DNA from: Acanthochromis polyacanthus
Lineage: Eukaryota; Chordata; Actinopteri; Pomacentridae
NCBI RefSeq assembly: GCF_021347895.1
Contig: NC_067114.1
Location: 30,884,873-30,948,872 of the forward strand
Length of the DNA stretch: 64,000 nt
Direction of reading: 5' to 3'
The position numbers were made by a program, and so were the translations under genes. This document shows positions 32,468-48,708 of this stretch, in pieces. Below the pieces are notes generated by a model. That model was not told the origin of the DNA and did no database searches. It worked only from the letters and a program-made list of their open reading frames with translations. Positions within the stretch are counted from its first letter, which is position 1. Each line of letters begins with the position of its first letter.

Positions 32468-35243
32468 ATGGAGGGGAATCTGCAGGGAGGAGGCAGCGGG
32501 GACGTGGCGGAGATGCATGTGAAGACGGAGGCGGTGGAGGAGAACCCATCTGCGCTGGATGTGGGCAGCCAGGAGCCGCCTGCGCCCTGCGGAGATACCG
32601 CATGCAGAGCAGGAGGAGGAGGAGGAGGAGGAGGGGAGCAGACTGCAGAGGAGCTGGCTGACACCACCACTACTACTCCTGTGATACTGTGTGAGTGCAC
32701 ATTAACCCTGTTATCACTCTGGAGTTCCTCTAAACTCTTCATATTCATCAGAGTTAAAATGTTCCACAGAAATCTGTTGCTGTCTCATCTCATCCTGTGT
32801 CTTTTATCTGTTCTGTCTTCAGATCCTGTGAGCACAGACCGCTTCTTCACCACATCAGGAGATGGAAAAACTTACCTGAAGATCGCTCCAGGTGAGAAAG
32901 ACTTCCATCAGGATAATAAGCAGACGTAGCATCTAACAACGTAGCCAATCTTTCTCTTGATTCCCAAAGGAAGAAAATGCATCCATTCAGAATTCCAGTT
33001 AAGGAAATCAGGATGCCATGCCTGGAAGATGGGGATGTTATTCCGAACACTGAGGGGAAGGAGCGGATCAGTTTACTCTGTGGAAAAGGACGCCACCTGT
33101 AGGGCAAAAAGGGATTTATTCTGTCAAATAATGAGATTTATTGTTGTGTTAGGATGGTAAACACAGTAACACAATAATAATAACATAGTGCTCTATTACA
33201 CACACACTAAAGATGTACAGATGTAATTCTGTAGCAGGTTTCTGGCATTTTTTTTTGGGGGGGGGGGGGTTGCTTCAATTTCGTTTTTTATTGGCTGTGT
33301 TTTAATTTTTGACTGCGATCTAAATTCCTGCACCTCTCTGGAAACAGCACAACCCTGGATATAAATAAACAAGATGATTTATGCTGTATGCAGCATAACA
33401 GTGTCCTGGTGCCATACATTGTTAAAAAAACAACAACAAGAAAATAAATATTTTTCTTTGATTTTTTTAAAATAGAAAAATAATCCCTCGGTGTAAAATC
33501 AGTTTCTAAATCCCTCCAGGTGCTGCTCATATTACAGATATCCTCCTAGCTGATTCTGTATTTGTCTCCATGCTTGGATCCTGTATCTGCTGTGTTTAAA
33601 CATCCTGCAGTTCAGTCCAGATTAGCTGAAAAAGTCTCCTTTTTTTACACCTCTGTTTTCCCCACAGCTGACTATAAATGACTCGATGGTTGTGCTGAGG
33701 AGTGCAGAATTTTATTTTATTTTATAGAATGTGGTTCATAGAAACTCTCTATGTTTGCAGATTTTTTTTAATTTTTATTTTTTAGAAAAAGTGATTTAAT
33801 TCAGTGACATATTCTGATTTTAAGCTGAGATTTGTTTCAGTGTTCCAATGGCTGGAACGTCACAGTTTAAACAATCAATCAATCATCAAATCATTCTTCC
33901 TTTTTTCAGTTTCTGGCTGATAAATTGTAGTTATGAAGGTTAGAAATCAGTATTATTTACTATTATTTAACACAAATGTTCTGCTTTTTTGCTACTGCGT
34001 CGGTGTGGTTTGATCAGAATTGATTGGTAACATCTGATCAGATTGTGATGTAAATAATGGTTCTGATTGGAGGAAATATGGTGTTCTGTTTAACTCAGTA
34101 TTAAACAAATATAGAAGTTAATATTCCTATGAAATAAACAGTAGTAGTTATAAAATAAGTTATAAATATATACCTAAATGTAATAAGTCTTATTTCCTAA
34201 CACCAAAGTCATATTTATTAATTTCATAGGAATATTTATTTAACATTGAATAAAACAATGTTCCATCAGGTTTTTCAAACTAAGAGCACAAAGAAAAACA
34301 GAATCACTTCAAAAACTTTGAATTAAAACTGGTAAAACTTTGTGGTAAAATAGTATTTTCAGGACCTTACTTAGTTTTCTCCTTATACATGTAGAGCATC
34401 TGATCTCCTTTAAATCCATCTACACATTAAATACCAACATAAATACTAACTAAAGTCGCTTTTTGTGCCCCAGCTGCAGTCGTGCCTCCTGCCCCCTCAG
34501 AGAAGACGCTTCCCTCCGGCTCTGATTTCTCCTCCAAAGCCGTTTTGTGTCTGATCGAGGCGGTGGGAAGGCGCTGGGGATTGTACGAGACTCGGGAACG
34601 TTCTCAGCTCTTCCAGAGCGTCCAGGAGGAGATGGCCTCCAAGGGACATGTGCTTCCTGTGGAGAAGATCCGCCGCAAGTGGAACAACCTGATCGTCACG
34701 TATAAGAGGGTTAAAGACCGCAGCCGGGAGACGGGACACGCCAAAACATCCTGGGAGTTCTTCGATGTGAGTCTAAACCCGGAGTCAGAATAAGTAGTTT
34801 ATTACTGCAGTCTGTTAAAAACCACCCAGAGCAGATTGAACTAAACATCAGGAACTTCTGGTTGGAGTTAATCTGGAAAGGTAGCTCAGGAACAGAACTA
34901 GATCAGACTGTTCTGACCCAGAAACAAAAACAAAGCTTGTGAGTTTCATAAGAAAACTGAATAAACCTCCAGCTGCTCTCTGCTTATTCTGCTCCTCTCT
35001 CTGACTTCCTCCTGGTCTGCTGGAGGTTTTTGATTTCAGTTTGTCTTCCTTACATACTGTGTGTTCAGACCTACAGACTGTTTAACCTCTTAAGACCTAC
35101 CGTCCACATATGTGGACATGTTCTTATCCTTTCATTTTTTTCCCCAAAAGGGCATATTGTTAATATTAATAATAGTACTAATATTACTGCTTCTACTACT
35201 ACTACAAATAATAATAATAATAGTAATAACAATGTAGATCTAG

Positions 35244-35280
<37 letters not shown>

Positions 35281-37438
35281 AATAAACATAATAATCAGAT
35301 ATTAGATATTATCCAGTTATTATATTTATTGGTTACTCCTTATCCCAGGTAAGTAGAAATAACTAAAATGCAAACCAAAGCAAAGCTTGGCTCTTAAGAG
35401 GTTAAATTTACCGCTCTGCAAACATGAATTCTTCTTTGTGGTATTTTTCACCTTAAAGACAAAAGCAACTGAACATAAACTCATTAAGAAGAACTTTCTA
35501 ATCACAGTTTAGCATTCTGCATTCAGCTTGTATAGTGTTTGGAGGTGTGTAAGAAGAACAATAGATCTCTTTAAGAGACTTCAGGAGGTGGAGTACTTAA
35601 GTAAAGTAAAATAAACCACAGCCATGTTGTTGCTCTACTAACTACCTACATTAGCATGCCTGGCTAACTAGCTTCCCATAGCACCCCAGCAGCATTCCCA
35701 AAGGGAAGGAGAAAAGGAAGCCTAGTTTTACTTATCAGCCATCCACTGGTTTAAAACTTGGTGTAGAGTTCAGCTAAATCTTACACCAGCATTATAAATG
35801 TATATAAAGTACATACTGTATGTGCCGTGGAAGAACATTAACACCGACATGCATGGTGATGGTTTCTAGGAATGGGAACATGTTTAATGGAATCAGTTCA
35901 AGGATTTTCTGGGTTAATGCTGGTCTAATGTGTATGGAATTTGGGTTTACAGTAAGATTCTGTGACAAATTCCAGACACTGTCCAGTCAGTGTAGTTTTT
36001 GTTCACAATTTTTGTTTAAAAAAAAAGCATTGCTGTAACTTTACTGGTAGATAAAACACAGAATGGTTTGATGCCAGAAGTCTCTATTAGATAAATACAA
36101 TTAGCAGCAGTTGGATCAGATATCTTCTGCAGAATGCTGTTTGAATAGACTCTCTATCATATGAATACTCCGACATGTTTTAGAATTATAAATATGATCA
36201 TATTTATATCATTCTCTAAACACTAAAAGCTCTCCCCAGGTGTGATGATAATTAGTCAAATTACAGCCACATAAAGCTGTTTTTGTTCTTACCTGGTTGT
36301 TATTTTAATGAGTAGGTGGTGTTCTCTGTGTAGTTCTAGAATATTTCCATGTACACATCAGAAGCTGTGCTGCAGACAGTCTACACACAGAATACATGCA
36401 CTAACTGTGGCTGTTTAAAGCACTGCTGCTGTCTGATGCTGCAGGTTTTTAATGAGGAAAGACTTCTACAAACACAAAGCTGAACATTAGTTTACATCAC
36501 GTGGGAGTTTCGTTAATGTCATCTGCTACAACCTCTGTCTTCATTCAGTCTGAAATTATAGAACAAGGTCAATGAAGCAAAACTTGTTGTGCTTTTTGGA
36601 CATATTTTTGGACATATGTTGGTGTCAGAATGTGGAAAAGCCTTCCCCAAATCACTTCTCATAGCTCCAGAATATGTTGTTTGTTCGTTTGTAGTAGTTA
36701 AGGCCAGTTTGTCTGTATAAACCTTCATGTCCCAGACAGTTCAAAGTGCTTTACATCAAACATTCAGAGCTTTACAGTGAAGAGCAGATAGTTAAACATC
36801 GTGCAGATTTCATGCATAGACTGAGAAAAGAAATGTTTTTAACCTGGATTTAAAGTGTCTACATCTGGTGAAAGTTTAATCTCCACTGTCAGTTTGTTCC
36901 AAACAGCTAAATGCTGCTTCTCCTTGTTTGGTCCAAACTCTGACCTGGACCAGACCTGATCCTGGATCAGGAGTCCTGCTGGGTTTGGATTCTCTGAACA
37001 GATCACAGATGGATTCTGGGATGTGGGAGAACATTCACCAGGATGAACCGTTCAGATGCTGTCCGGTTAACAGACAGGAGCGCACGTCGAACAGCGTTTC
37101 ACCCTCGTGTCGTTCTGAGGGTCAAAATGATCCGTTTTAACGTCTGAAAATGTGGAAAAAACATATTTTCACAGTGAAACTTCTGATGTCTACAATTCAA
37201 GATGTTCAGGAAATTTTTCAACATTTTTTTTGGGTGGAATTTACACAAAAATCAACCAAAATCCAACGAATTTCTCTGGATTTTGGTTGATTTGTATGTG
37301 AATGTTCTTTAAGAAAATATTAGAAGTTTTACTGATATATATGTAATCACTTTAGATATTTTTAGGATTTTTTTGGAAGGTTTTTACTCAAGTTTTAAAA
37401 AATATTTCCAAAAATTTTCCTTTCAAATTTGTTTGTTT

Positions 37439-37524
<86 letters not shown>

Positions 37525-38583
37525 CTTTTAAAGGAAACTTTTAAGGAATTATTGGAATTTGCAAATTTTCCGAAATTTGGGGATTTTTTTGCTGAATTTT
37601 TGGATGTTTTTCAGACAAAGAAACAATATTTGTTTGGTGTCTGTAAATGACAACAACAGGAGTGTTAGGTGTTTATTCATGTCTGTTTTTTACGTCTTTA
37701 TGTCTGTCTGTTCTCTCTGCAGCTGATGGACGCCACGCTCTGCGACACTATCGGCACTCAGATCATCAACAACAAAAGAAGCAAAGGCAGCAACTCAGTT
37801 TCTACGATGCCGAGTCCTTTGACAAAGATCGCCGCCAAACCGGCACAGCTTCCTCCGTCCACCACCATCGTCCGGCCCAACGGGGACTTCTCTACGACTG
37901 GAGGGGAGTCGGTGGGTCTGGGGTCTGCTACCATCAGCAGCACCACAGCCAGTACCTCAATGAACGCAGCAACCATCAGTCCAACAAACGCTCCAGATCT
38001 GAAACCCCTGATTGTCCTGAATGGAGACATGGTGACCACCAGTATCCACCCTGCCTCCATCGTTCCAGCTCCGTCTTTTATCTCCTCACCTTGTTTTACA
38101 GAAGCAGCGTCTACATCTCCTTCTCTAGGTTCAACCAGCAGCACAGACCTCAACACCTCTGGCTACACCACCTGTAAAACTCCATCCTTCTCCTCCGGCG
38201 TCATCCCGTTTCGCCTCAGTACGACACCGCTCACCCACAGTCAGAACCTCCTGGGTCTCTCCTCCTCATTTCCTCCTTCGTCCTCCTGCCTCTCTTCTTC
38301 TGTCTCCACCTCGTTGTCTGCAGGAACCGAAGGCCAGAGCCAGAAAGGAAACAAGGAGCAGAGCAGCGTGACGTTGTTCCAGGAGATCCTGAAGCAGCAG
38401 GAGGAGCAGGCCTACCTGGACAGAGTGGCTCGCCGGAGGGTTGAAGCCAGAGAGAAGAGGCGTGAGAGGAGGGAGGTGCGAATGTCGGAGTCTCTGGGAC
38501 GGATGGCCACGGCTCTGGAGCTGCTGTCCTCCAAACAGGACACCGTCATCGCCCTCCTGCAGAGACTGGCTGACCGGAAGTGA
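32468..38583 (+). CDS. Myb/SANT-like DNA-binding domain protein
   Basis: Four exons: 32468-32690, 32823-32891, 34474-34766 and 37723-38583. They give 1446 bases (481 aa), in phase throughout. The start MEGNLQGGGSG is in a CpG-rich first exon and is the first good ATG (gccATGg). The N-terminus is low-complexity (Gly run, Thr run). A Myb/SANT-like trihelix domain spans about 105-205: AVLCLIEAVGRRWGLYETRE, EKIRRKWNNLIVTYKRVKDR, then TSWEFFDLMD across the exon 3-4 junction. A long Ser/Thr/Pro-rich segment follows. The C-terminus (about 415-481) is a strongly basic and helical stretch (LFQEILKQQEEQAYLDRVAR, RMATALELLSSKQD), probably a dimerising coiled coil. Proteins of this kind are often domesticated transposase-associated transcription regulators. 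The exact orthologue is not recognised. Confidence 0.85.
35082..35406. mobile_element. piggyBac-like short inverted-repeat element
   Basis: About 325 bases bounded by TTAACCTCTTAAGACC at the left and the complement of GGCTCTTAAGAGGTTAA at the right. TTAA sits on both outer edges, the target-site duplication of piggyBac elements. The inside is A/T-rich with a TA dinucleotide run (35249-35274), and it has no transposase. It lies in the last intron of the Myb/SANT-like gene. Confidence 0.65.
37443..37523. repeat. (AT)n microsatellite
   Basis: About 40 uninterrupted AT dinucleotides in the last intron of the Myb/SANT-like gene, 200 bases before its final exon. Confidence 0.98.
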
Positions 38584-40840
38584 AAAGGCTGGACAGCAGG
38601 GTTCTGGAGTTAGATCAACATTTCTGTTTAACTCACAAGTTAGTGATGGTTATTTAGGATGTTTTTACCGTGACGAGTTTCAAATGCATCTCCCTCAGAA
38701 TCCGACATGTGATGACGGGTCTTTTTGTCAGATGGCAGATTCTGACAGATCTGTCTGAATCTGTTAGACTAGATTAGGGTTAATTCTAGGCGCCGCCCGA
38801 TGAGCTCTGGAGGATGGGGTCCAGATGTTAGAGGTTAGACCAGGAGAGTCCAGCTCATCTTAGTCCAGGTTCCACATTCAGCCCAGTCTGATCTCCAGTG
38901 GATCAGACCGGTAAAACCACAGCATAATAACCTGTAAATAACCACAACTCCTAATGGTTCCTTTACTGCAAAAAAAAGTCCATTCTGAAAATGTTCACAT
39001 TTAAGGAATTGTCTTTTTACAATACATCATGAACAACCTGAGGTTTATGAAGAAAAATAAGTTTGATTTCAAATCAAAATGTCAAGAGTCAGACAAAAAA
39101 GACAAAAAACGAGAAAATATTACAAAAATGAGACACAAAACAAAGCGACGAAAAATGGACAAATGACAAAAACGAGACAAAAAAATTACACAAATGACCC
39201 AAATGAGACCAAAAACGACAAAAACATGAGAAACAAAAAGACACAAAAATAGACAAACAACACAAGTGAGACAAAAAGGAAACACAAAACGACAAAAACG
39301 TGAAACAATAAAACAAGACAAAAAAAGACACAAAAATGAGACAAAAGAACAAAGAACAATCTAGTATTTTACTTTCTGTTAAAAACACCTTGTCATGGTC
39401 TAGAAATGATTTTAAATTTATAGTTTTACTAATTTACAATCTGCAGTTAATGTCTTCCCTGTAATCTTTACACTTTGAGGGATTGGACCCTCTGGAGGAC
39501 CACTTTTGGACCACGGGCCTCATGTTGGACACCCCTGGTTCAGACCTCCTTGTCCAGCTTCATGGAGTCCTTCACTCGCTGTCTGATCTCTACGGCCTCC
39601 TTGACGTTGAGATGCAGTCGAAACCTGTGGCGGTAAAAACATCCTTAGTCCTTACTAATTTGTTGGTTTAAAAGAAGCGCTGGTCTGATATACCAGACAG
39701 CAAAGTGATCAGAACCAAGGTTCTGTAAGTTCCCCCATCCTCGGATCATGCTTATAAAACCTGCCATACTGTGAGCCGGGACACAATGCTTCTGAAAAGG
39801 GTTTTATGCAACTCAAGAAATGTCAAATATTGTGTTATTGGTACATGCTTTACATTTTACTGCATCCAATAAAAAGATCCCAAATACAGATTTTGGTTCA
39901 AATGTTAGGAGAAAAACAAACGAGCGTTTCTATTACACCTTACTTTTTATAAAGGAAAGGCTAAAATGACAGACAGCTGGTGGTGTGCTCATTTTGAACC
40001 TACATTCAGTAAAATTAAAGCTTTAACTTCAGCAGGTTGAAGCTAAAATCAGTAAATACTGGAAGAACTGAAGAAGAGAAATGATTCAAGAGCACAAATT
40101 TTAAAAATTATTGTTTTATGATGTTTTTTGGGGGCTTTTTTAGGCTTTATTGTATAGTACAGTGGAGAGAGAGACAGGAGGAATGAGCTGCAGTACATAA
40201 GCTCCAACCATCAGGACTATAGCTGCTGTAGTCAGAGTGTGAAATGAACACTTGACTGGTACATGGTTCTTGTGCAGATGTGAATCATTTCAACATCGGA
40301 GCTGATAGCCAGCACAGAAGAATAAGATGAGATGAACTTTAATGATCCCACAGTGGGGAAAGTTTACTGTTACAGCAGCTCCAAGGAGAAAAAATAGCAT
40401 AAAGACAGTATCGAATCAATTATTTATTTAACAGGGACGATACATACAACATTGCCACAATGGGAAAATGTGAATGTATATCGGACGTCTAGCTTCAGCT
40501 AATTTGCAGTCTTTGTCCCTGGTCAGGATTTACCGTAAAATAAATTATACAGAATACAGATACAACCTTTCAAATAAAATAATACAGTGAATACAATCAA
40601 TGAGTACCACAAATAAATAAACACAGTTATAGTAAACTAAAACACAAGTTACATTTAACATCAGAGATTAGAAACACAGATGTGTTTTTTTAGAAGACCA
40701 AGAGAAGAGATTGAAACAGTTTTATTTGAAATCACTACTCTTTCAAGAAGCAGTGTTTTTTGCAAACTGAGCTGTGATTCAAACTCTTGAACTTCTAAAT
40801 TTGGAAAAGTATGAAGTGTCCGGCCCCTCCTCATCCCCCA
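38584..40840. other. Intergenic, repeats only
   Basis: Holds the 3' UTR of the Myb/SANT-like gene, a degenerate low-complexity stretch built on acaaaaatgagacaaa (about 39090-39350), and an L2-type LINE tail (about 40325-40385: ctttaatgatcccacagtgg). I saw no coding exon. The one forward open stretch (39483-39671) has no family resemblance. Confidence 0.6.
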
Positions 40841-40845
40841 TGCTT

Positions 40846-40857
40846 AGTTTCACTTTC
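40846..40857 (+). promoter_or_regulatory. ISRE of GIMAP gene
   Basis: AGTTTCACTTTC, the same 12 bases as at the Sp140-like and SAND genes, 12 bases upstream of a TATA-like TATAAA (40869-40874) and about 105 bases before the ATG. The arrangement is that of a classic interferon-stimulated promoter. Confidence 0.75.
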
Positions 40858-40868
40858 GTGTTTCTCAG

Positions 40869-40874
40869 TATAAA
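40869..40874 (+). promoter_or_regulatory. TATA box of GIMAP gene
   Basis: TATAAA in cagtataaagcagg, about 92 bases before the GIMAP ATG and just downstream of the ISRE. It predicts a transcription start near 40900. Confidence 0.6.
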
Positions 40875-40960
40875 GCAGGAAGCTTCACCAGTAAACTGCT
40901 GACACTACGTTACAGCTGTGGTTTTTGCCGCTTTGGTTTTGGACAACATCTGCTTCTGCT

Positions 40961-41471
40961 ATGAACCCTGACAGTGCAGATGATGGAACACAAGGCAAAG
41001 GTCAGTATGGAAGTGAACTCTGACATGTACAAGTTTTAGTTCAGCTCTCTGCTTCAGTAACCCAGTTTCTCTGGACTGCTGTAGCCGTGCACAACGTGCA
41101 CAACGTTGCTCAGCCCATCACAGGAAATCCTGAATCATGTCTCTCTGTGAAGAAGTCAGAGAAGTCTGAATGATGAATGTTAGTCAGCTGTAGGTCAGAC
41201 TAAAGAGCAGAGGGACACCGAGAGTGAGTTTAGCAGAGCTCTGTTTGTGTTTGTTGCTTTTATCTAAAGTATAGAATTTCAGAGCTGGAAAAGAAAGTGA
41301 AAGTAAAAAGTTTCCCACAGAACTTGTTCTGCCTGAGGAGCTTCATGTCTCATGTTGTAATGTTGTAAAATATGTTTGATCATTTTATTCTTAAACACTA
41401 ATTTTCTCATTCAGACATTGCAACAAGCTCCAGTAACAAACTATTGTTCCTTTCTGTTCCTCTCAGTGTTT

Positions 41472-41516
<45 letters not shown>

Positions 41517-43188
41517 CCAGTGGAGTAATTAATGGTGTCATCAGCGTAGAGATGTATCCAGGAGGCACCAGTAGTTTTGGCCAGATCATTTATGGAGATG
41601 GAAAACAAGGCTGGGCCCAGCATGGAGCCTTGGGGTACACCTTTAGTGATGATCAAAGGTCCTGACATAAAGTTCTGTGACTTTACTCGCTGTATACAAT
41701 TATTAAGGCAGCTGGCAAACCAGCTAATACAGCTTGAGAACAGATCACTGCTAGAGATCCTTGCAGAAGGATCGTGTGGTCTCCTGAATGGAAGGCCTTG
41801 GCCAGGTCCATGAAGGTGGCTATGAAGACCACCTTCATACTAATAAACATAAAATGTTAAACACTTGAAGAAAGGATGAGAAATGAAAATGAAGACAAGA
41901 ACAGGAACAAAAACTGAACAGCTCAAACAAAACTCCTGTGAGTGATTATGTTTGACTGCAGCTGGTGACTCCTGTGAGGTAATTTAATTAAGTCTCATGT
42001 GATACTTTAGACAACCGTTACAGAATAAAGGTCTGAGGAGCTCAGCATAGATCTGAAAAAGCAAATCATTGACTTTAACAAAGGAATTTGCAAAAAAAAA
42101 AAAAGCCACTTGGAGCCATTTCAAAGCAGCTACAGGTCCCAGAATTACCGTTTGTTCGTATAGTAGTAGTAGTACATGCAGGGTACAGCTGAATCACTGC
42201 CACCATCATCACTCTGCTCATCTGTTCCACAGAGCCTCTCAGGATCATGCTTATTGGAAAGAGTGGAGCAGGAAAGAGCTCCAGTGGGAACACCATCCTC
42301 AATAAGAAGGTGTTTAAATCAGACATGAAGCTGAAGAGAGTCACCATCCACTGTGAGAAGGAGGATGGGATGGTGGACGACATGCCGGTCTCTGTCATCG
42401 ACACGCCGGGGCTTTTTGAGAAAGAACGCAACAAGGATGAAATAGTTCGAGAGATTCTCCAGCGTGTGAAGCTCCAGGAACCAGGACCTCACATCTTTGT
42501 GTTCGTGATCAATTTAGGAAGAATGACCCAGGAGGACCAGGACACCAACACCCTGATCGAAGCAATGTTTGGCCCCAGAGTTTGGGACTACACCATCGTG
42601 CTGTTCACCCATGGGGACAGGCTGGAGAACAAGTCTATAAACGATGTCATTACAGAGAGCGACGACAACCTCCGCAGCTTCATACGCAAGTGCAGTGGAG
42701 GCTTCCATGTCTTCAACAACAAAAAACCCGAGGACCCGTCGCAGGTGACCACCTTGCTGCAGAAGATCCAGACCCTGATGGCCTTGAACGGAGGAAGTTA
42801 CTACAAGACAAAGTTGTACCCCGAAAAGGAGAGGAGGATCAGAGAGAAACAGGAGAGCATCCTGGCAGAGAGAAACCATGACATCAGCAACAAGGAGAAA
42901 GATCTGAAGGAGCATTTCAAGGGGGAAGAGCTGGAGGTGAAGATAAAGGAGATGTGGAGAAAAGAGGAGGAGAGCTCAAGAAAAGCTGCAGAGAAGAGCA
43001 GCCAGAGCTCCTACTTCATGAAGGTTCTGATCATGTTGTTGTTATTTATGGGTCTGCTGGTTGGTTGGGTTCTTCAGCTGCCAGCCTGGTCCCTGTTAGT
43101 TGTAGGAGTGGTTCTGATTTGGATGCTCTTCAAGATCTATCCAACTATTCCAGGAAAAATATGGCAGCTCCCGAAGAAAACCGAATAG
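40961..43188 (+). CDS. gimap-like: GIMAP / AIG1-family immune-associated GTPase
   Basis: Two exons, 40961-41000 and 42233-43188, giving 331 aa in phase. The short first exon encodes MNPDSADDGTQGK and the second holds the AIG1 domain. GTPase motifs are visible: the P-loop GKSGAGKS (22-29), DTPG (70-73), the family's conserved-box region around LGRMTQED, THGD (139-142, G4), and FNNK (174-177, G5 region). A charged helical region (about 200-270, EKERRIREKQESILAERN) precedes a C-terminal hydrophobic hairpin (about 276-318) that should anchor it to an intracellular membrane. GIMAPs act in lymphocyte survival and membrane or organelle defence; the role here is inferred. The ISRE/TATA promoter suggests interferon induction. 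A LINE relic lies in the intron. It is a single copy here, although fish usually have large GIMAP families. AATAAA at 43514-43519 is the likely poly(A) signal. Confidence 0.9.
41473..41514. repeat. (AT)n(GT)n microsatellite
   Basis: About 6 AT units followed by about 14 TG units in the GIMAP intron, directly beside a LINE fragment. Confidence 0.95.
41515..41830 (-). mobile_element. LINE reverse-transcriptase fragment
   Basis: The minus strand encodes KGVPQGSMLGPALFSISIND and IHLYADDTINY, the palm motifs of a non-LTR reverse transcriptase, ending at the TG microsatellite. It is a short dead fragment in the GIMAP intron. Confidence 0.8.
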
Positions 43189-43513
43189 GTGTTCTTTGTG
43201 ACAACTAGGGATAGATGGATTTTTGGCCTGGCTGATTATTGTGATTTTTCAGGTTACTGATGTGGATATTTTTATGAAGTGATTGCTGATAAATGAAATG
43301 ATCTACTCCAGGTCTGATGCAGCCTCATCTCTCTGTCTGTTTCACTCTGTGCTCTCAGAAATGTCTACAGCAGAGACACAAAAACTCAACAAGAAACTCA
43401 AGCCATTATAAACCAGGAAATTAGCTCCTCTCACAGTGGCTAATGCTACGCTGACGGCTAGCAGCTGAGTTGGAAGACTACAGATTACCCCGAAACAGAG
43501 TCTAGAAAACAAT

Positions 43514-43519
43514 AATAAA
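43514..43519 (+). promoter_or_regulatory. poly(A) signal of GIMAP gene
   Basis: AATAAA, about 330 bases after the GIMAP stop. Confidence 0.5.
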
Positions 43520-43599
43520 GCCTGAAGATCTGGACCTTAGTGATCAAAAAAGTGATGAAAATGGAGAAGCACAGCAGGAGACAATCAATCAATGATCAA

Positions 43600-47270
<3,671 letters not shown>

Positions 47271-47411
47271 GAGTGATCTGGAGCTGTGGTTAGGAGGAGG
47301 GGGAGTGTTTTAGTTTAGTTTTATAGAGTCTTGTGGTTTTATCCTGGATGACTGAGTGATCTGGAGCTGTGGTTAGGAGGAGGAGGAGGAGTGTCTTCAT
47401 GTCTTCACTTT

Positions 47412-47423
47412 AGTTTCACTTTC
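47412..47423 (+). promoter_or_regulatory. ISRE of SAND-only gene
   Basis: AGTTTCACTTTC again, followed by ATATCCGGAGAAGCGGAG and a gtaagt donor (first exon end at 47441). The layout (ISRE, then CCGGA, then a very short non-coding first exon) mirrors that of the two Sp140-like genes. Confidence 0.7.
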
Positions 47424-47642
47424 ATATCCGGAGAAGCGGAGGTAAGTCAGAGACTCGTAGAGCTGTCTGTAGTGATTCTGTGATAAATGAAGTAATAATT
47501 TCAGGAGACGACTAGACATGAATGAGATAAACTGAATTAGTGCGCAGGTAAACACGCAGAGCTGCTGTTTGAAGCACTGAGAGGAAATGAAGGCAGTTTA
47601 AGTCAGAGTTAAAAACGTGGACGCTGTAATAATACGAGGAGT

Positions 47643-47699
47643 ACACACACACACACACACACATATATATGTATATATGTGTGTGTGTGTGTGTGTGTG
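47643..47699. repeat. (AC)n(AT)n(GT)n palindromic microsatellite
   Basis: A run of AC units passes through ATATATATGTATATAT and then into GT units, making a nearly perfect self-complementary stretch of about 56 bases. It is 200 bases inside the first intron of the SAND-only gene and could extrude as a cruciform. Confidence 0.95.
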
Positions 47700-48708
47700 G
47701 TCTAACGGTTCAGTGCGTGTTTCGATGTGAGTCACGCATGCGCAGTATGGACCACTGTTAGCTCATTGAATGAGCAGGTTTACACTCAGTGAGATAAAAC
47801 AGGCAGGATTCAGAATCACTGATCATATCTCTGTATTTTATCTGTTATTGCTCTTATACAGTGTTTTATTTTGGAACTTTTTCTACTTCCTGCTTTGAGT
47901 GGTCTTTGTAATTCATGAATCTTCAGGCGCTCAACAGCAGAAATCATTCCAGTTGTATTGTAGATATTTAATTTGTCCTTTGAAGGTTTATTCTGTATTT
48001 GTGTTGCGTGTTTGACGATAACAGACTACTACATATATCATAGTTCCACTGTGCTGTTTATAAATGCTGGTATTTACTGTGAAGCTCTGACAGTCAGTGT
48101 ATTCATGCTGTTGTTCTGAACATGCACATTTTGCACTTATTTTAGCTTATTTGTCTTTTGACTAATTTGATGCTGATTTGAATATTTGAGTGAGAATTGA
48201 AGCAGAATGTAGCCGAACCATGAGATCACTAATCACCTGTATCGTGTTTTAATCAGTTAATCCGTCATAATTAATGCTAGTGCAGCCTGCAAACAAAGTG
48301 ATTTATGTGTTTATTAATATTTAATAAAGCAGTGCAATTCATAAAAGCTGCTGTGTTATAATATCTGTGTTCCTGAACATATGAGCTCTAAATAAACACC
48401 CTGACCTGTGGATTACACGTGAATCCTGAAAATAACAGCAGGGAAGTTAAAGGGTTAGAAATAATAAACTACATGTTCTCCTGATCCAGTCCTCTGTCTG
48501 TGAAGTCTGAAGCAAACGCTGCTACAGATCCGGTTTGTCGATGAACAGAAAACATTTAGAGACCTCTCAGTACAGGAATGTTTAATTCAGTTTTATTTGA
48601 ATGTCTCAGGATGCTTTCCTGAATGTCCTCTGGCTCTTTTGTTTCAGAGGTTGTTCCAGAAGGTTTGTCCTGGTGAGAAGGACTGTGTGTTTAGTTTAGA
48701 GAGAAGAC

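Noticed and set aside
32166..32748. Minus-strand open frames of 145 and 177 codons over the Myb/SANT-like first exon
   Set aside because: They are shadows of a GC-rich coding exon on the plus strand; no family resemblance and no splice support.
37647..38177. Plus-strand 176-codon open frame rich in His and Gln
   Set aside because: Out of frame with the exon 37723-38583, which continues the Myb/SANT domain in phase.
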